In this document: positions 9,585 to 23,125 of the stretch, in pieces
How the letters are laid out: each line of letters opens with the position of its first letter
How positions within the stretch are numbered: the stretch's first letter is position 1
NCBI RefSeq assembly: GCF_947507565.1
Contig: NC_089185.1
Coordinates: forward strand, 496,001 to 560,000
DNA from: Oscarella lobularis
Lineage: Eukaryota; Porifera; Homoscleromorpha; Homosclerophorida; Oscarellidae
Reading direction: 5' to 3'
DNA: 64,000 nucleotides
Made by a program: the position numbers and the translations under genes
The notes under the pieces: generated by a model
What the model was told of the DNA's origin: nothing
Databases searched by the model: none
What the model saw: only the letters and a program-made list of their open reading frames with translations

Positions 9585-12500
9585 ATGTCTGAATCAGACA
9601 GCGATCCCATATCGCCGGTGTCGTCGACCGAATCCGAATCAGAAGACATCGTAGCTCAATACGAAAGACTGACGCAAACCCGACGCACGTTTCTTCAAAC
9701 CCAAACCGCCATCTTCACCGAAACGATTCCAGAATACAAGGTAGGAAAAAGAAATCGCGAGGAGAAAGGGCGATATAGCGCGACGGTGACGAACGATCGT
9801 CTCCCTCCGCCCCCATTTCCTTCTCAGATCCTCTTCGCCAAACTTCGCGACAGCATCGACGATCTCAACGAGCCGACCGAATTCGTCGTTGGCCTCTTGG
9901 GAAATGCCGAGCAGCGGGTGAAGATATTGCTCGCTGTAAGGATTCGGAAATGCCGTCCATTCCATGAAGTCGCATCCTAATATATATAGGATCGCGATGA
10001 GAGCATTCGTCGCCTCGAGGAACGAATAATTGAGCTCGAAAAGGAAAGGGACATGGCGACAATGATGGGAAAGGAAGAGACGGAAGCGTATCGTCGCCAG
10101 TTTCAAGTGGTTCGTCGTCTCAAGGAGAATCCTGTAGGGACAATTTTGCTACGTTTTTTTTTAATTTTCTAGGAATGCTCTGCTAAAGACGAAGAATTGG
10201 ATCGTCTGAGGAAACGATTAGAGGTGGGAATTATTTGAAAAGTCTGTTCTTATTAGCGCATTTTTTTTAACAGAGCGAATGTGCAAGAGCTGATATTGCA
10301 GAAGAAGAAGCGAATAAATGGAAACGCCAATTCGATGCTGTGGAACAAAAGGTGAAAGACACTTTTAAAAAACTGAAAGATCGTTTCAACTGTCACTTTC
10401 TTGACCAGTTGCTGGAAAACGATGCAAAAGAAGGACAACTGAACGACCAACTCGAAGCAATGTCAATAAAGTATACTGAATCAGTAGAAGAGGTCAGACG
10501 AACGAAATGCTGTAGTATTCAATTATTTGACATGTTAGTTTCTTAGCTAAACGGATTTCAAAAAGATCTTGCTGCACAATATGATCAGAATTTGCAGAGT
10601 GCTCTGACGCGGCAGCAGGAGTTGGAACAATTGGTAGACGTCACATGTCGTTGCCTCTCCTTCTGGGCATCGGTCACGTTTTTTTTCACGCAGATCGGTG
10701 AACGGGACAGAACCTTGAAGGCGCTTCAGGATAATTTGGAGCAAATAGAAGAGCGCTCTAGAATTTACGAAGAGCAACTCGAGACCGAAAAGGCAATTAT
10801 TCAGTCTTTGAAGAGCGAAAAGGAAACAGTCGAACAACAGGTAACTCTTGAGTTGCCACGGGAGGGAGATGGATACAGACGCGTTGCTCTTTAGTTGGTC
10901 GAGAGTAATGCTAATCTGGTCAAATCGCAGTCAGAGCTTATGATCGTCAGTGAAGACGCCAAAGAAAAGGTAGAGTTGTCTTTTTGCTTGTAACAGGATG
11001 TTTGTTTTTACGTTGTGTACACAGTTGCTCGCCATAAAAGCGCAGATGGAAAACGCTCTCACACAGGCAGAGGAGGAAAAAGCGAAGCTCCAATCAGAGG
11101 TGCAGGATTTAGAGAGCGAGACTTGCCTAATTATTGCGTTGATCAGGCAGAAGAAAGGATCGAAGCTGCACAGGCTCGAGCTCAAATGACGGTATTCCGG
11201 AAGCTAACCAATTGCGGTTTGCATGGGACCAGTTTGCTTTCTATATAGATAAGCCAGACGAGCTTGAAACTGAAAGAGAGCGAGTCTGAGAGCAGCATGC
11301 AGGTAACTGCACTTGGAGAAGAGGTAATCGTTATCTACTCAATCTAGATAGTTTTTTTACAAATAGGTTCTCATAGATTTCTGAATATCAAAGGCGAATA
11401 TCTGACTTGCAATCAGAATTTAATTCCGTGCAAAAGCAACACGAAATGGCGTCAGAAAATGTATGTGACTTCTCTGTATAAAGAATTGGCCACAATTAGA
11501 CGTTTTTGCGCAGGTTTTAGTTCACAAGCAGAGCATTGAAAAGCTGGAACTTGAGCTTCTTGAAAGCCAAGAGAAACAGAGACAGATGGAAGAAGAGGTG
11601 CGGACGTTTTTTGTTTAGTTTTCCGTAGTGCACTACTCTATCCAGATTGAGAGACGAGTAGAGAGCATTCAATCTTTGGAAAAAGAACTTGTAGTCACGA
11701 AAACAAGCTCGCGCGAATTTATGTCACAAGTGAGTGTATGAGACTTGAGGGAGGGGAGAGGCATCTAATACCGCGACGTTAGGCATACGAAATGAATCAA
11801 GAATATAAAAGGAACGAATCGACTTTGGAAGCTGACAAGCAGAAGCTTTATATTGAGGTCTATTTGGGCGTTTTTAGCGTAGATTGGCTTTTTGCAGCGT
11901 TTCTAATCTCAGCTTGAAAAGCACAAGGAAAGATTAACTGAAACTCAAGTACAGTTGTCTGAACTTGAAACTCAGCACACCGCATGCCAAGATGAAGTAG
12001 TCAAATAGCTCCTATCTATCATCCGTTTCCTAGTGGAGTTCTGATGACAGGTAGAACACAGAGAAAAGATCATTGAGCAACTGAATAGCCAATTTCAGCA
12101 AAGCGAGGAAGAGGTTTGTGTCATCTTTGATTTGTTCACATTCTTCTACTGGTGCACAGTTTTATGCTTGTAAAGCGACGATAGTCGAGCTTGAGGCGAC
12201 TCTCAGCAAGACCAAAGAAAACGAGATTGCGTCACAGAAACAGATTTCAGAAGCCGAGTCTCTGATTCAACAATTGAAAAATGAATTGACAGAAGTCCAA
12301 GCAGAGCGAGAACAAAGTCAAATCGCGGTCAGAACAACTAACTACTACCTTAAAATTAAACTACTAGACTTGGCTTTCTTCTTAAGATTTCGGAGAGCTG
12401 TTCCGATCTCAACCGATTAGAAGAGGAAAAGGCTAGCTTAGAGGAGCAGCATAGATTATGTTTGGAACGGGTACTGAAGTTATTGAAGCGGGTTAGTTCA

Positions 12501-15500
12501 TGTACAGTCTTCCTACTCAGATGGCCGAGCAAGAGCAAGCGACTGAAAAACTGAAGCAAGCGACTCAAATTTTAGAAAGTAAATACGAAGTTGCTTCGGC
12601 AGAGGTGATTAGCTAGCCAGAGACTCTGACTAAAAGATTCGGTCACTGTGGGTTTTTTTATCAGGTGGAGCAAAGAATTGAGGTGATTCACCAACTGGAA
12701 CTGGATTTAGCAGCCGGTGAACGTCGGGAGCAGAAGCTGCAGGAAGAAGTGAGTGCGTGATAGTATGACAATCCCGCACGTGCAGTAGAAAGTCTAAATT
12801 TCCTTTTTTGGCAAACTTCCACGTTCATTCAAGGCCTTTCGTTTTATGGACAGTTTTAAATTAAATCTTCTGTGAATAAAATTCTCTTTGCACTGGCCTT
12901 GAATGTTTGTATGCATGTGTGTGCGTAAACTCACTTTTGTTCTCCGTCACGCTAGTTTGCTGAGTTGCAAAGCCACGTCCAGACTTTACGCGACGAGTTA
13001 AGAGCTTCGCGCGATGAATGTCAAATAGCTGCGCGAGAGGTACACTTTCCGCTCTTGATCAAATGTTATTTTTGGAACTTTCGTTGTATTAGCTTGAGGA
13101 AGAACAACAGAGGCGATCTGATGCGGAGAAAGCTTTGAAGCAGACTTTGGAAGACGTAGATACCTTGCTTGTGTTTGTTTTTCGCCCGATACTTCCATTT
13201 AGATGCAAGAAGAGAACGTTTCACTGAAAACGGATCTTGAAAGTGCCAAAGGATCTCTCAGTACAAGGACGTCTGAAGCAGAAATCAATGATCGAATCGT
13301 ACTTGAATTGAAAAGAGATCTAGAGTCGTCGAGAGCAGAGAATGAGTCTCTCGGAAGAAAAGTGGGGCTACGTGCACGTTTTGCTAAAGTAGACTATTGT
13401 CTTTTTCTGTAGCTGGATGGGCTCAGCACCGAGAATTGTGACTTATCGTCGAAACTGGAGGAAAGAGTGCAAAGGAATGAAGCCGATCAACAAGAAGTAA
13501 TAATTGGATAGAGTGACGTCTATACGGTATTTGTAAAAAAATTGTTTAGATTCTCCGAAAGGACAGCGAGCTGGCGGTTTTAAATTTGAAAGTTAAATCG
13601 TCCGAAGAGCTGTCTGAAAAGATTCACAGACAGGTAATTGTGCAGGAAATGGTATTTTTAATGGGTCTGTGGTGAAGTGCGTGCATTAGATCGAATCAAA
13701 AGACACGTCAATTGAGGAGTTGCAGAAACAACTCGAGGAAAAATGCGCAAAGTGTCAGGATCTACAGTCAGCCGTAAGTCCATTGCACTTTCCTGCACTC
13801 CCGTCTCTACTCGCATTCAAGGTAAAACAGCTCGAGGTAGACTTGTGGAACGCTCAACAAAAGTTAAAATCAGCTGAACAGGACGTTAGTGGAAAGAAAA
13901 GGCTTTTTCTAATTGCCGAGTATTTTTATTGTAGGTCAAAAGGTGCAATGACGCGATTACAGCTTCGGAAGAAGACCTGGTAAAGTCAAGAGAAGCCGTC
14001 CAAGCTGCTAGTCGCCATGTAATCCTGCCAAATTTCCCAGCGTTACTGAACTGATGATGACATGCCTAGACTTTGGAAGTCCAACGAGATATGGAGGAAA
14101 AAGAACTGATATTGGTGTCGGAGAAGGAAGACTTGAGGAGAGAGGTAAGATTTCGAATCTACGACAGTAGCCAATACGTGACGGTGTATGGTATTGTAGC
14201 TTGACAATAAGAAAGACCAACTGTCTCAGGTTGAACTGGAACTGGCAACAGTTCAGCAGTATCACGGTTGTTGTAAAGAAGAGGTAGGCATGGGCAGAAG
14301 TACAATTTAATTAAGGGGCTTAAATTTGCCTTAGCTTGAGCACAGAGAGGCGGCCATTCGCGACCTTGAGTCCAAGTACCGACAAGCTCAAGAAGAAGTT
14401 TGTTTTCTTTCTGAAATCCTTCTAGCTGCGTAACTAAACGCAATGTCTTGTAGTTTGTCTCCTGTCAAGTGAGTGTGGACGAGCTGAATGAAACGGTGCA
14501 AGCACTACAGGAAGAAAAAGTTTCCATGGAAACGCAGGTACAGTCTATCTGTTTTCTTTTTCATTTTTTCTGCAAAAATGTACGCTACGTGCAGATTTCC
14601 AAGCTCGAATTGGTTGTGAAGAACTTAAAGGCAAAGGTGAACTGTTTGGAAGCCGAGAAAGAAGCGAATCAAGAAGAGGTATTTAAAAACCGCGCTATTT
14701 GACCTTGCTAAAATCTTCTTTCAGTTGTACGTCAACGCAGATGACGTAGCGGCTCTAAAGATTGATAAGCAATCTCTTGAAGAAGAAAAGAATGGCTTGT
14801 TAGAAAAGGTCAGCGGTTTTGATGTATTGCTCTTTCTTTTACAAATAGCCTGTCATTTGATTAAGCTGGCGCGCCAAGAGGAAGTTATCGGAAATCTGGA
14901 ACATGGTCGAGACGTACTAGAAAAGGAATACAAACTTTCCCTTGCTGACGTATAAAATACTCGTGCTTGAATGACTTGTTCTCATACAGTCTCACAGCTC
15001 AAAGAACGCGTTGACGTTATTAGCAGACTTCAGGCTGATGTAGCGAGATTTCAGGAACAAGCTAAAGGCTCAGATCGCGAGGCATGTCGATGACGAAATG
15101 CAGTCAAACAGCCTCTGTTTATTTCTCGATTTGCAGCTTGTTTCCCTAAGAGACGAGCGCGATGATTTGGAAAAGCAGCTTGAATTAACAAGACACAAAT
15201 TGGAAAGAGTGTTGAGTGAGGTACAAGAATTGCATGGGCTCATTCTTACTGAGCACTAAAAAAACAACGTTGGACTTATAGAAAGCGGAAACCGAAGCAC
15301 GCCTTGAAGAAAAATTAGCTACAGTTGAAAGTGAAAGCCAAAAAGTATTTCTGAAATTTTTGTCTCGTTGCGCACTAGTTGAGAACTGGGCGGAACTTTA
15401 CCTAGGTGTCGGAACGTAGACGCGTTCTTCAAATGAAAATCGAAATGTATGAGAGTGATCACGACACTAAGAGGATTGACGTACTATGCGTAACATTTTC

Positions 15501-17602
15501 AGCCATCAGATGACATTTATTGAGTATTTTAGGAGAAGCTGTTAGATCAGCTTAGATCCAATCTGGAAGCACTTCAAACCTTGAATGAATCGTTTCGAAA
15601 AGAGGTGTGCTAGTTTGGTGGGAAAAACGAGTGGTGATTTTCGTTATTGCTATAGTTGGAGAATAATCATCAGAGAATTGAGAGTCTGTCGTCAGACTTG
15701 CAAGAAGCGCGCGAACAAATTTTTGCGGACAGACAGGAGGTTGATGATGATAATGATGATCTAGTGCAATTTTATCTAGCCCACAACACTTTTCGTATTC
15801 CTCAGATTGCAAACAAAGACGGGGAGTTGGTTATTTTGCGTGTCACTCTCAAAGCTACGAAGGAAGAATGTTGTCAACTACACGACGAAGTAGGTTTTTG
15901 TAGAAGAGAGATGACGCGGTTTGGAACGCTTATTCGAATGCGTATAGCTCGGATCAAAGGATGGCACTCTTTTGAAAATGAAAGCTAGCATAGACGATAT
16001 GTCTACCGAGAGCGGAGACTATCAACGCAAGGTTAAATACATCAGACCAATCCTTTCCTTTTCTATGTACGTGTTTAAGATTCACCAGCTTCAGCAAAAT
16101 TTTCTAGCCACTCAAGCAAAGCTCAGGACATGCCAGCAAGAGGTACGTTCGTCCGATGTTTTCCTTATTGCATTTGATGCGCTGCGAGTAGCTTCAATCT
16201 GTAGCCGATTTGGTGTTGAATAAGCCAAATGAGCTACAGCCGCCTCCTGGCAGCATGGCAGCAAGCATCATCACTTGGATCAAGTAGGTCTTTTTATAAG
16301 ACAGTACATCGAGAATGATAAACGTGTTTTAGGCGCTTGAAGCGCTCAATGGCTGTGCTCAAAGAAGAGAACGACTTAAAAAATCGTCAGATCGGTAAAT
16401 CGATTAATTGTGACCAGAGTTTAGTAGTGATACGGTTTCTCATAGGGCTTGGCCTTCGCGAAGAGGTGTCGGTATGCTTCTTCCGCGCGTTATCCCATGG
16501 AAATTGTTGAAAGATTTTTATTTTATATAGAAACTAGAGGCGAGCCTTAAAAGAGAAAAACAACTGGTTCAGCAGCTGCATGAGCAGCTGGAAGACCAGT
16601 CAGAATTGAGGTGAGCTAGAAAACACGCCAAGATGCTGATCGAAAAAAAATAATTTTCACGTGAAGGAGACAACAGGAAGTTCAATTGGCCGGTAAGTCG
16701 GTGACAATTGAACGTCTTCAAGATCAGCTAAGCAGTCACATGCAGACTGTTCAACGCGTAAATGAACAAGTACGTCTAACAAACAAACAGCAATTGAAAC
16801 TGCTATTTTTTTAAAAGTGACGCATCTTTAGTTGGATGCTGTTAGCAAGACTAATATTGAACAACGAATTCAGCTTGACGAATATAAAACGACTACGCGA
16901 GTAAAACAGAATGAAATTGTTTACTTTTTGAAGAGATTGCGAGTCCCCCTGTTATGCTAGTTCTTAGAAGCGGAAAACAGAAAAAAAGAGGCTATTTTAT
17001 CCGAATGGGGCCGGGCCACTCCAGCGGATTCCGGCCACTGCGACTACGATTCCACCGATGACCACGAGGTACGATCGAATGTAAACTGGGCTGTCGTGAA
17101 AATTTTTATTTCGTAGGCTGCTGCACATTCAGCGGAAGGGCCTTATGCAGCTGCCTTAAAAAGAGGGCTGTTAATGTGAGGAACGTTTCTGCATTGAGTT
17201 TAGTCAATTTCAGCTTTTTTTGTAGGAAAGAAATAAGCAAGGTGACGTCAAGCTGGACTTCGTCTTCGCAAGCAACGTATAGTTTTTGTTTTGTAGTCTG
17301 ATTTGGAGCAATCAAGTTGTTCTGACGCTGGCTTATTGGACTCAAGTTATTGGATAGGAAAATCCACTAAGGTGAGAGATGTCACTAACCTGTTGCTACG
17401 TTACTCGACGCCGTTTTTATGTCAGCTGTCGCTGCAATTGCAGCAGGCCAGCCTCTTCTATTCGCGAGAAGATCGACGGCAGGCACTTGAACTTGAACGA
17501 TTTCATCAGGAAAAACTGTCAAACTCTTCTACGAACGGGAGTAACGACAGTGTGACTTCGGCGGAAGCATCAGCGAATGGTGAAACTCAGGAGTCTAGCT
17601 AA
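9585..17602 (+). CDS. Long coiled-coil protein, many tiny exons
   Basis: An 8-kb gene with over 30 short exons (mostly 60-130 nt) separated by introns of about 45-90 nt. It starts MSESDSDPISPVSSTESESE, an acidic Ser-rich head, and then runs almost entirely as heptad-patterned helix rich in Glu, Lys, Gln and Leu (for example LEERIIELEKERDMATMMG and DEELDRLRKRLE). Near the end a Pro-containing break (NELQPPPGSMAASIITWIKR, about 16225-16285) interrupts the rod, and a Ser/Asn-rich tail follows (stop 17600-17602). Total length is probably 1,300-1,600 residues. This is the build of a golgin, centrosomal or ciliary rod protein; I cannot assign a family by eye. The next gene resembles a centrin-binding protein, which mildly favours a centrosome role (inference). 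Some exon borders are not resolved. Confidence 0.7.
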
Positions 17603-17753
17603 ATACTAAGCTAAGCAAAAAACTGTTAGCATTTGACATATTTTCTAACGCAGTGTTAAAAGCTATTTACTAAATTTTAGTCGGAAGTAGGCTTGGCTAT
17701 CACCAAACTTATCAGACCTAGCGCGCGTACAGTAGTCCGGCGCACCGACGCGC

Positions 17754-20700
17754 AATGAAAGGAGCGAAACGAGGTTTGTTCTCATCCGCGGGCTTTTGTA
17801 GCATTGCCTTCTGCATTGCAGACTTACCTTTAGCTGAGACAAAGATTCCGAGGTAAGCCTGTTCGCTGCGCTCCTATTTTCGCTCAGTCGTCCGTCGGGG
17901 ACGTTAGATATGTAGGACGCGAAGGTCGTAAACGCGTCGAATCACAACAGCAAAAGTCTTCACGGGGGAAAGAAATAGAAAGAGCCCGGTAGAAGCTAAC
18001 AAAACCGTCTGGATATCGAGTAAAGAGGAGAGTGCGTTTTGTAAAGGGTTTATGCCGTAAGATGGAAGCAGCGCGTGTTTGGACGTCATTTAACGTACAC
18101 TGGGGCAAGGTTAGATGAAATCTGAAATATTTCTCAATTAATTAAATTTCGGTTCTTGCGTAGAGATTACTACAGGAGAAAAATACTGCTATTAATTTTG
18201 AAAGAGTGGCACTCTCTTTGGTGGGAGCAACGAAGAGAGTGGCGGCTTTTGGTTCGAGCCGATATTCACAGGCGGTCAGTGGGAAAAAAACGATGATGAG
18301 TGGATTTGACTTTGGCATTTCTCAGGTATCACGTATTTCAAAGCGTCTGGAAAAGCTGGACTTTGTTTGCCGAAGAAAGTCGAAGAAAAAATAGAAAAAT
18401 TCAGAAGGCTTTGAAGCACAGTGAGGCCTTGCGTATTTTACTGTCACACTAAAGTAAATTTCGTTACAGATGAGCGAGTTGCTGCAAAGAAGGTGTACGG
18501 AGCGTGGCAGACGTATATTGAAGGAAGACGAGAAGAGGAAAGAAAGATTAAAACAGCGAATACTTATTTGGAAAGGACGACTTTGATGTAAATAGTGTTG
18601 ACCATATTTAGGTCAACCAAAAGTGATGGCATTTTCGTTATAGAAACTTCTTTCGCTTGTGGACGAATCGAAAAGACCAATTGAGCGCGCTGAAAGAAAT
18701 GCACAAAGAGGCGGCGGCGTTTCGGAGAGACAGTCTTCAAAGACAGGTTTTTTTATTGATTCCTCTCTACTAGCACTTTCTTTCAGTTTGGGGGTTAGGC
18801 ATTTTTGATTTGGAAGCAGCAGCACATTCTAGTCTTAGGCCACGAACGTCGTGTATTGGAAGCAGTGAGCCTTTCGAAACGACATCTGCAGCAACGAATT
18901 TTGTCTACTTGGGTTCAATACACGACGAATTGCAGATGCCAAAGACAAGCCAAAGGTTTCCTTGACACAACGAGAAATTATTTCGTACCTATTGATTTGG
19001 GAGCAGAGACCGCTTCGCTATTTGCCCAAACCTCCATTTTGAAGCACTACTATGATGTGTGGTGGAATAGGTGTCACGCTAGACAGCTACTGTCTGGATT
19101 TTTGGGAAAATTGGTCGTCGAATGTGGGCGCGCCAAAGTCAGACAGTGCTTTATCAGATGGAAAATATGTGAGTTGGTTATCGGCCGGAGGGCTCAAAGG
19201 GAAGTATGTTCGCGTTTAGTCGTTTATTATGCTAAAAGAAAGGCAGAGAAAACCGCCGCTGCTTTTGCCTTTTACTCGCGTCTTATATTAGTAAGAAAGA
19301 AAGGGTTAGGATTATTAAATAGAAAAAAAACGATTTTTAGGCGCGTTGCTTTCGTTATTATTTCCTGTATTGGACGAGGAGAAGAGAAAAGAAGATGATC
19401 TATGCAAGAGCGTACAGTATCTACTCTATCCAAGTTGGTGGACTACGAATAGGCAATTTCTATATATATATAAGTTCCATTTCTGTAGTTGCAAAAACGA
19501 ATTTGGCACCTATGGTCCGATAATCTAGAATTTGTGGAGGACAACAGGTGGCAGTTGGAAAGAAAGAAAGCGAATGCTTGCTATTGGTTTGCGCTTGTTT
19601 ATGTTTGCACTTTTCCGTGAATATATCGTACTTTTCATACAGTAATGCGTTGCTGAGGAAGACCTTTGGTCAATGGAAAAAGGAGAATGCGACAGCAGCT
19701 AACATGAAGGTCTTACGAGTAAACTTCCTCAGGGCCAAGTAGTTTTAAAATTACGTAGATTCTTGAAGAGAATGCAACTTCGTTTTGGGCCTCTTGCATT
19801 CGACTCAGGCACTTTAGGATGTGGCGAAAGTCCGTTCCTTTGCTTAGACGGAGAAGGAGTCTTTTCAACCGGGCAGCTTTGCATTACAAGTAGGTATAAA
19901 GATTAGGGAGATACTTATATTATTTCTTACTTTTTCAGCCACGTTTTGTCGACTTGGGCGTATTTCACGTGGGGCGCTGCTTACTCCGATCAAGAGTGTT
20001 TGCGCAACATGAACGAAAACGTGGGATCGTCTCGAGAAATGTAGCCTGCTTCACTTCACTGTTTCTTAGGCTGAAAGACAAAGGGAACATAATTTGCTGA
20101 AAAATTACTATTGGTTATGGAAGAGAAAGACAATTGTCGTTTCGACGGCTATGCAGCAATGGGTACATCTAGATAAACCGTCCATTCGATTTGTTTTTAA
20201 TCATGCGATTATTAAGATGGAAGCATTTTCTCATCGACGTCTCTTCATTTGTCGTCAAATAGTGAGACGATGGTTTTGCTTTACGACTGCTGCAAAAAAG
20301 AAGTACTGCACGTAGCCAAGTTCCATTCGTCTCGAAAAATCGTTCTTCGACTAGACGCCAGCTGTTTGCTTTGGCTCACTCTACCTCTGTTTCAAGAGTA
20401 ACGCATAAAACGTGGCGATGCTGGAGAGAGGTGCTGTGCAATGTATAGATACGTACGAATGCTATGCTCTGTTGACACAGTGCTTGTGCTTGAAACGAGC
20501 GTCTCGTGTCAAGTACGAAATCGGTGCTGCCCACTTCGCCAAACAAATTCTAATCAAATTTTTGCTGTCGTGGAAGGTTGGGCGTTAGCAAACCAGCATC
20601 CAATTTTAGGGTTTTTTCATGTTTTAGACTTTTTGCGGACGGAGGAAAAGAAAAGTAGAGAAGTTGAATTTAGCTTGGGCATTGCACCGTGGTCAAATCA

Positions 20701-22264
20701 GCAGGTGCGCCTAATAATTTTAGGGAGGCATAGCATAAACGACGCATGTAGGCGGATGCTTGAAGCTTGGAAATCGTACGTGCTTGTTTGTACGGCGAAA
20801 AAGCGGCAAACCGTCCAGGCTCTGTCGTGGCGAAGTGGAAAACTTCAAGCCAGGGCACGTTGCAGAGCTACCACTCATAATATTTCTGTTCCATGTCTGT
20901 GTGTAGTTTATCCTCGCCTGGAGAGAAGAGTTCTATTTAATGCAGAGGTCTGCGGAGGAGAAAGAGGCCAAATTGGAAGAAGCTCGGCCACATTTGACCA
21001 GACGTGAGAAAACGGGTAATAGAAGAAGGAAACTTTACTTCTCACTTCGCTCTAGCTGTATTGCGCTCCTTTTTTCGACGTTGGAGACATGCTCAGAACG
21101 CTTGCCAGCGCATTCGTAACGCCGATATTTGGACGAACAAGAGGCTTGCCCTTAAAGCATTCAACGCATGGAAATATTTCTCTCGACTTCAGATCTATCA
21201 GGAAGTGGGCTCTTTGTATTCCTGCAGGAAGCAACACTAAACCGTCTCTTCTAGCTTCAAAGTGGGCATGCCGAGCGTCACCAAAGAAAGCGCTTGCTCT
21301 CTAGCGCTTTTTCCTGTTGGATTAATAAAGTGTGAAACTACTCTTAAATTAAGAGGACGTTTAATTAACTCAGATACTTATCTTAGCGAAAGGCACGTTT
21401 GGAGCAGCAAGAGAAGTGTCGTCTTGTTTTGATTTTTTGGAGTCAGAATCTTCTACGTCGAGTGAGTTTCGTGTCTAGCGTGTAGTATTATCAGTGTCGT
21501 TTGATTATGGGTTTCTAGTGCTTTGCTGCTTGGTTGGATCATACTGCGGACAGCCAAAATTTTAAGCGAAGGGTTCAGAGAGCTCTAGAGTCGCGTCATC
21601 GTCGTTTGATTAAAAAAGGAGTTCAGGCTTGGATTGAGGTGAAGGCTGAAATTTGTAGAAAGTCTTCTAGTATTTATGAAAAAATCTTACTTTTAGTATT
21701 CTTGGTCAGCCTGTTTTGCGCGGTCAGACAGGCTGGCTCGCCTTAAATCAAAGGTTTGCGTTTCTTTTTCTTTGCCGTATGCAAAGTCCCTAAGTACTTT
21801 TATAAGGACTCGGCAAGGCTCCTTCAGAGAGCAAGTGCGGCGGGCAGGCAGTGGAGAAGGTGGGCAAGAAAGCGTGCCAGTCAAAGAGAAATTGGACGAG
21901 AAGCGTCTCATCCAGAGGCACATGTCGCTTGCTCAAAAGTTGCAGAGCTTCGTTTGTGTGATCCTCGTCTTCGAGAATTTGAACGTCTCGGTGAGCAAAA
22001 TTACTGGCCTGTCAATAATTGTTCTATTTTAATTTTTTGGTAGAGCCTAGGACGTTGATTCCCTCCTCACTTGACTTTTCGAATGAGCGAAGTGCATGTC
22101 AAGATGAACAGGAAACAGAGGACAATTTATCTGAAAACGATACTGTCCATCCCGAAATCCCGTTGGATGCAAAGCGTCGAAGAGAGCTAAAGCTTGAAAT
22201 AATTTCTAAAATCAACGAACGTCTTGATGACCTTGTTTTTGCTTTACAGACAAATAAGAAATGA
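17754..22264 (+). CDS. SFI1-like protein with repeated Trp-containing helices
   Basis: A multi-exon gene on the same strand, 152 bp after the preceding stop. The product is a series of helical units, each with a central Trp flanked by Leu/Phe and basic residues: ILKEWHSLWWEQRREW, FQSVWKSWTLFAEESRR, AKKVYGAWQTYIEGRR, FRLWTNRK, ILSTWVQYTTNC, YYDVWWNRCHARQLL, LRKTFGQWKKEN, NYYWLWKRKTIV, FFRRWRHAQNACQR and LKAFNAWKYFSRLQ. This matches the Sfi1/HAUS-type centrin-binding repeat (a hydrophobic pattern ending in W-K/R), known from spindle pole and centriole proteins. The C-terminus (about 22060-22264) is acidic, then helical (KRRRELKLEIISKINERL). The start is inferred: the frame opening at 17754 (MKGAKR) joins through two short introns to the exon around 18040, but an internal start at 18062 is also possible. 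Confidence 0.65.
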
Positions 22265-22367
22265 ATCAATAGGTATTAATCAACGTCACGAGTACAACCC
22301 CGTATAACGGTCTGCACGTCGTCCTTTCTCTCGGTGTTTTCCATCGCACAGCAGTCCTTTTAGAAGC

Positions 22368-22960
22368 ATGAGCGGAGGAGATTCGATAGTTTGCGAAGAT
22401 TTCGGCGAGTTCAAGGTTCTTAGCGGACGAGCGAAGCTAAACTAAAAGCCAACGCGTCCGTCATTTTAGGAAGCCCTAATGGCCCTACGAGCAGTCGACG
22501 ACAAAATTATATACGAACTGAATACGAGTGTTCCCACGACGTCTTTCAGCGATCAAATCAGCGCTTTTGACCAGTGCAAGAAACTGCACGAAAAAGTAGT
22601 TTTTTGACTTAGGTACAGTAGTCTACTTGGACTCAATAGTTGCTATTTTTTAGCTGTTTTCTGCATACTCGACGAGAGAGAAAGCCATCAAGCGGTGCAT
22701 TCAACAAACGGTTGATGACTTAGGACTGCTCAGATCAAAACGTGAAAAGGAACCCGATAATACTGTGCTGTCTCAGGAAATGTCTGAGAAGCAAACCAAC
22801 GTATGTATACATGTATTTGTATTTCAAGTGTTATGAAAACTATTTTCTCTATCAGTTGCGACTAATGAAAGCCGAATTGACCGTCGAGGATATCGTCCAG
22901 GAAAGAAGCATGAAAGTTTTTAGGGAACGATGTAAGGCGTTTAAACCTCAAAAAAATTAG
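22368..22960 (+). CDS. MIX23: MIX23 (CCDC58) homologue
   Basis: Four exons (22368-22415, 22470-22595, then from about 22655, last from about 22858) encode a roughly 140-residue helical protein: MSGGDSIVCEDFGEFK, EALMALRAVDDKIIYELN, SVPTTSF, DQCKKLHEK, REKAIKRCIQQTVDDLG, ELTVEDIVQERSMKVFRERC, ending in a Lys-rich tail. The order and spacing of the cysteines (C in the CEDF motif, then QC, then RC, then a C-terminal RC) and the NT-VPT-SF segment are those of MIX23, a mitochondrial intermembrane-space protein linked to protein import. Length is normal for the family. It lies 104 bp after the SFI1-like stop. Confidence 0.93.
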
Positions 22961-23125
22961 AAAAAGGCGATTTTTCTCTTCTGATGTTCTTTGACGAATC
23001 AGTAAAAAATAGGTGAAAACTGCAGTCTGACAAAACGGCCAGAAACGGTGTCTAGGAAATCGATGGCGATAAATTCTTTACAGCACACAAACATACGGGG
23101 CTCGTTGCTGAGTATCCGTGCTGAT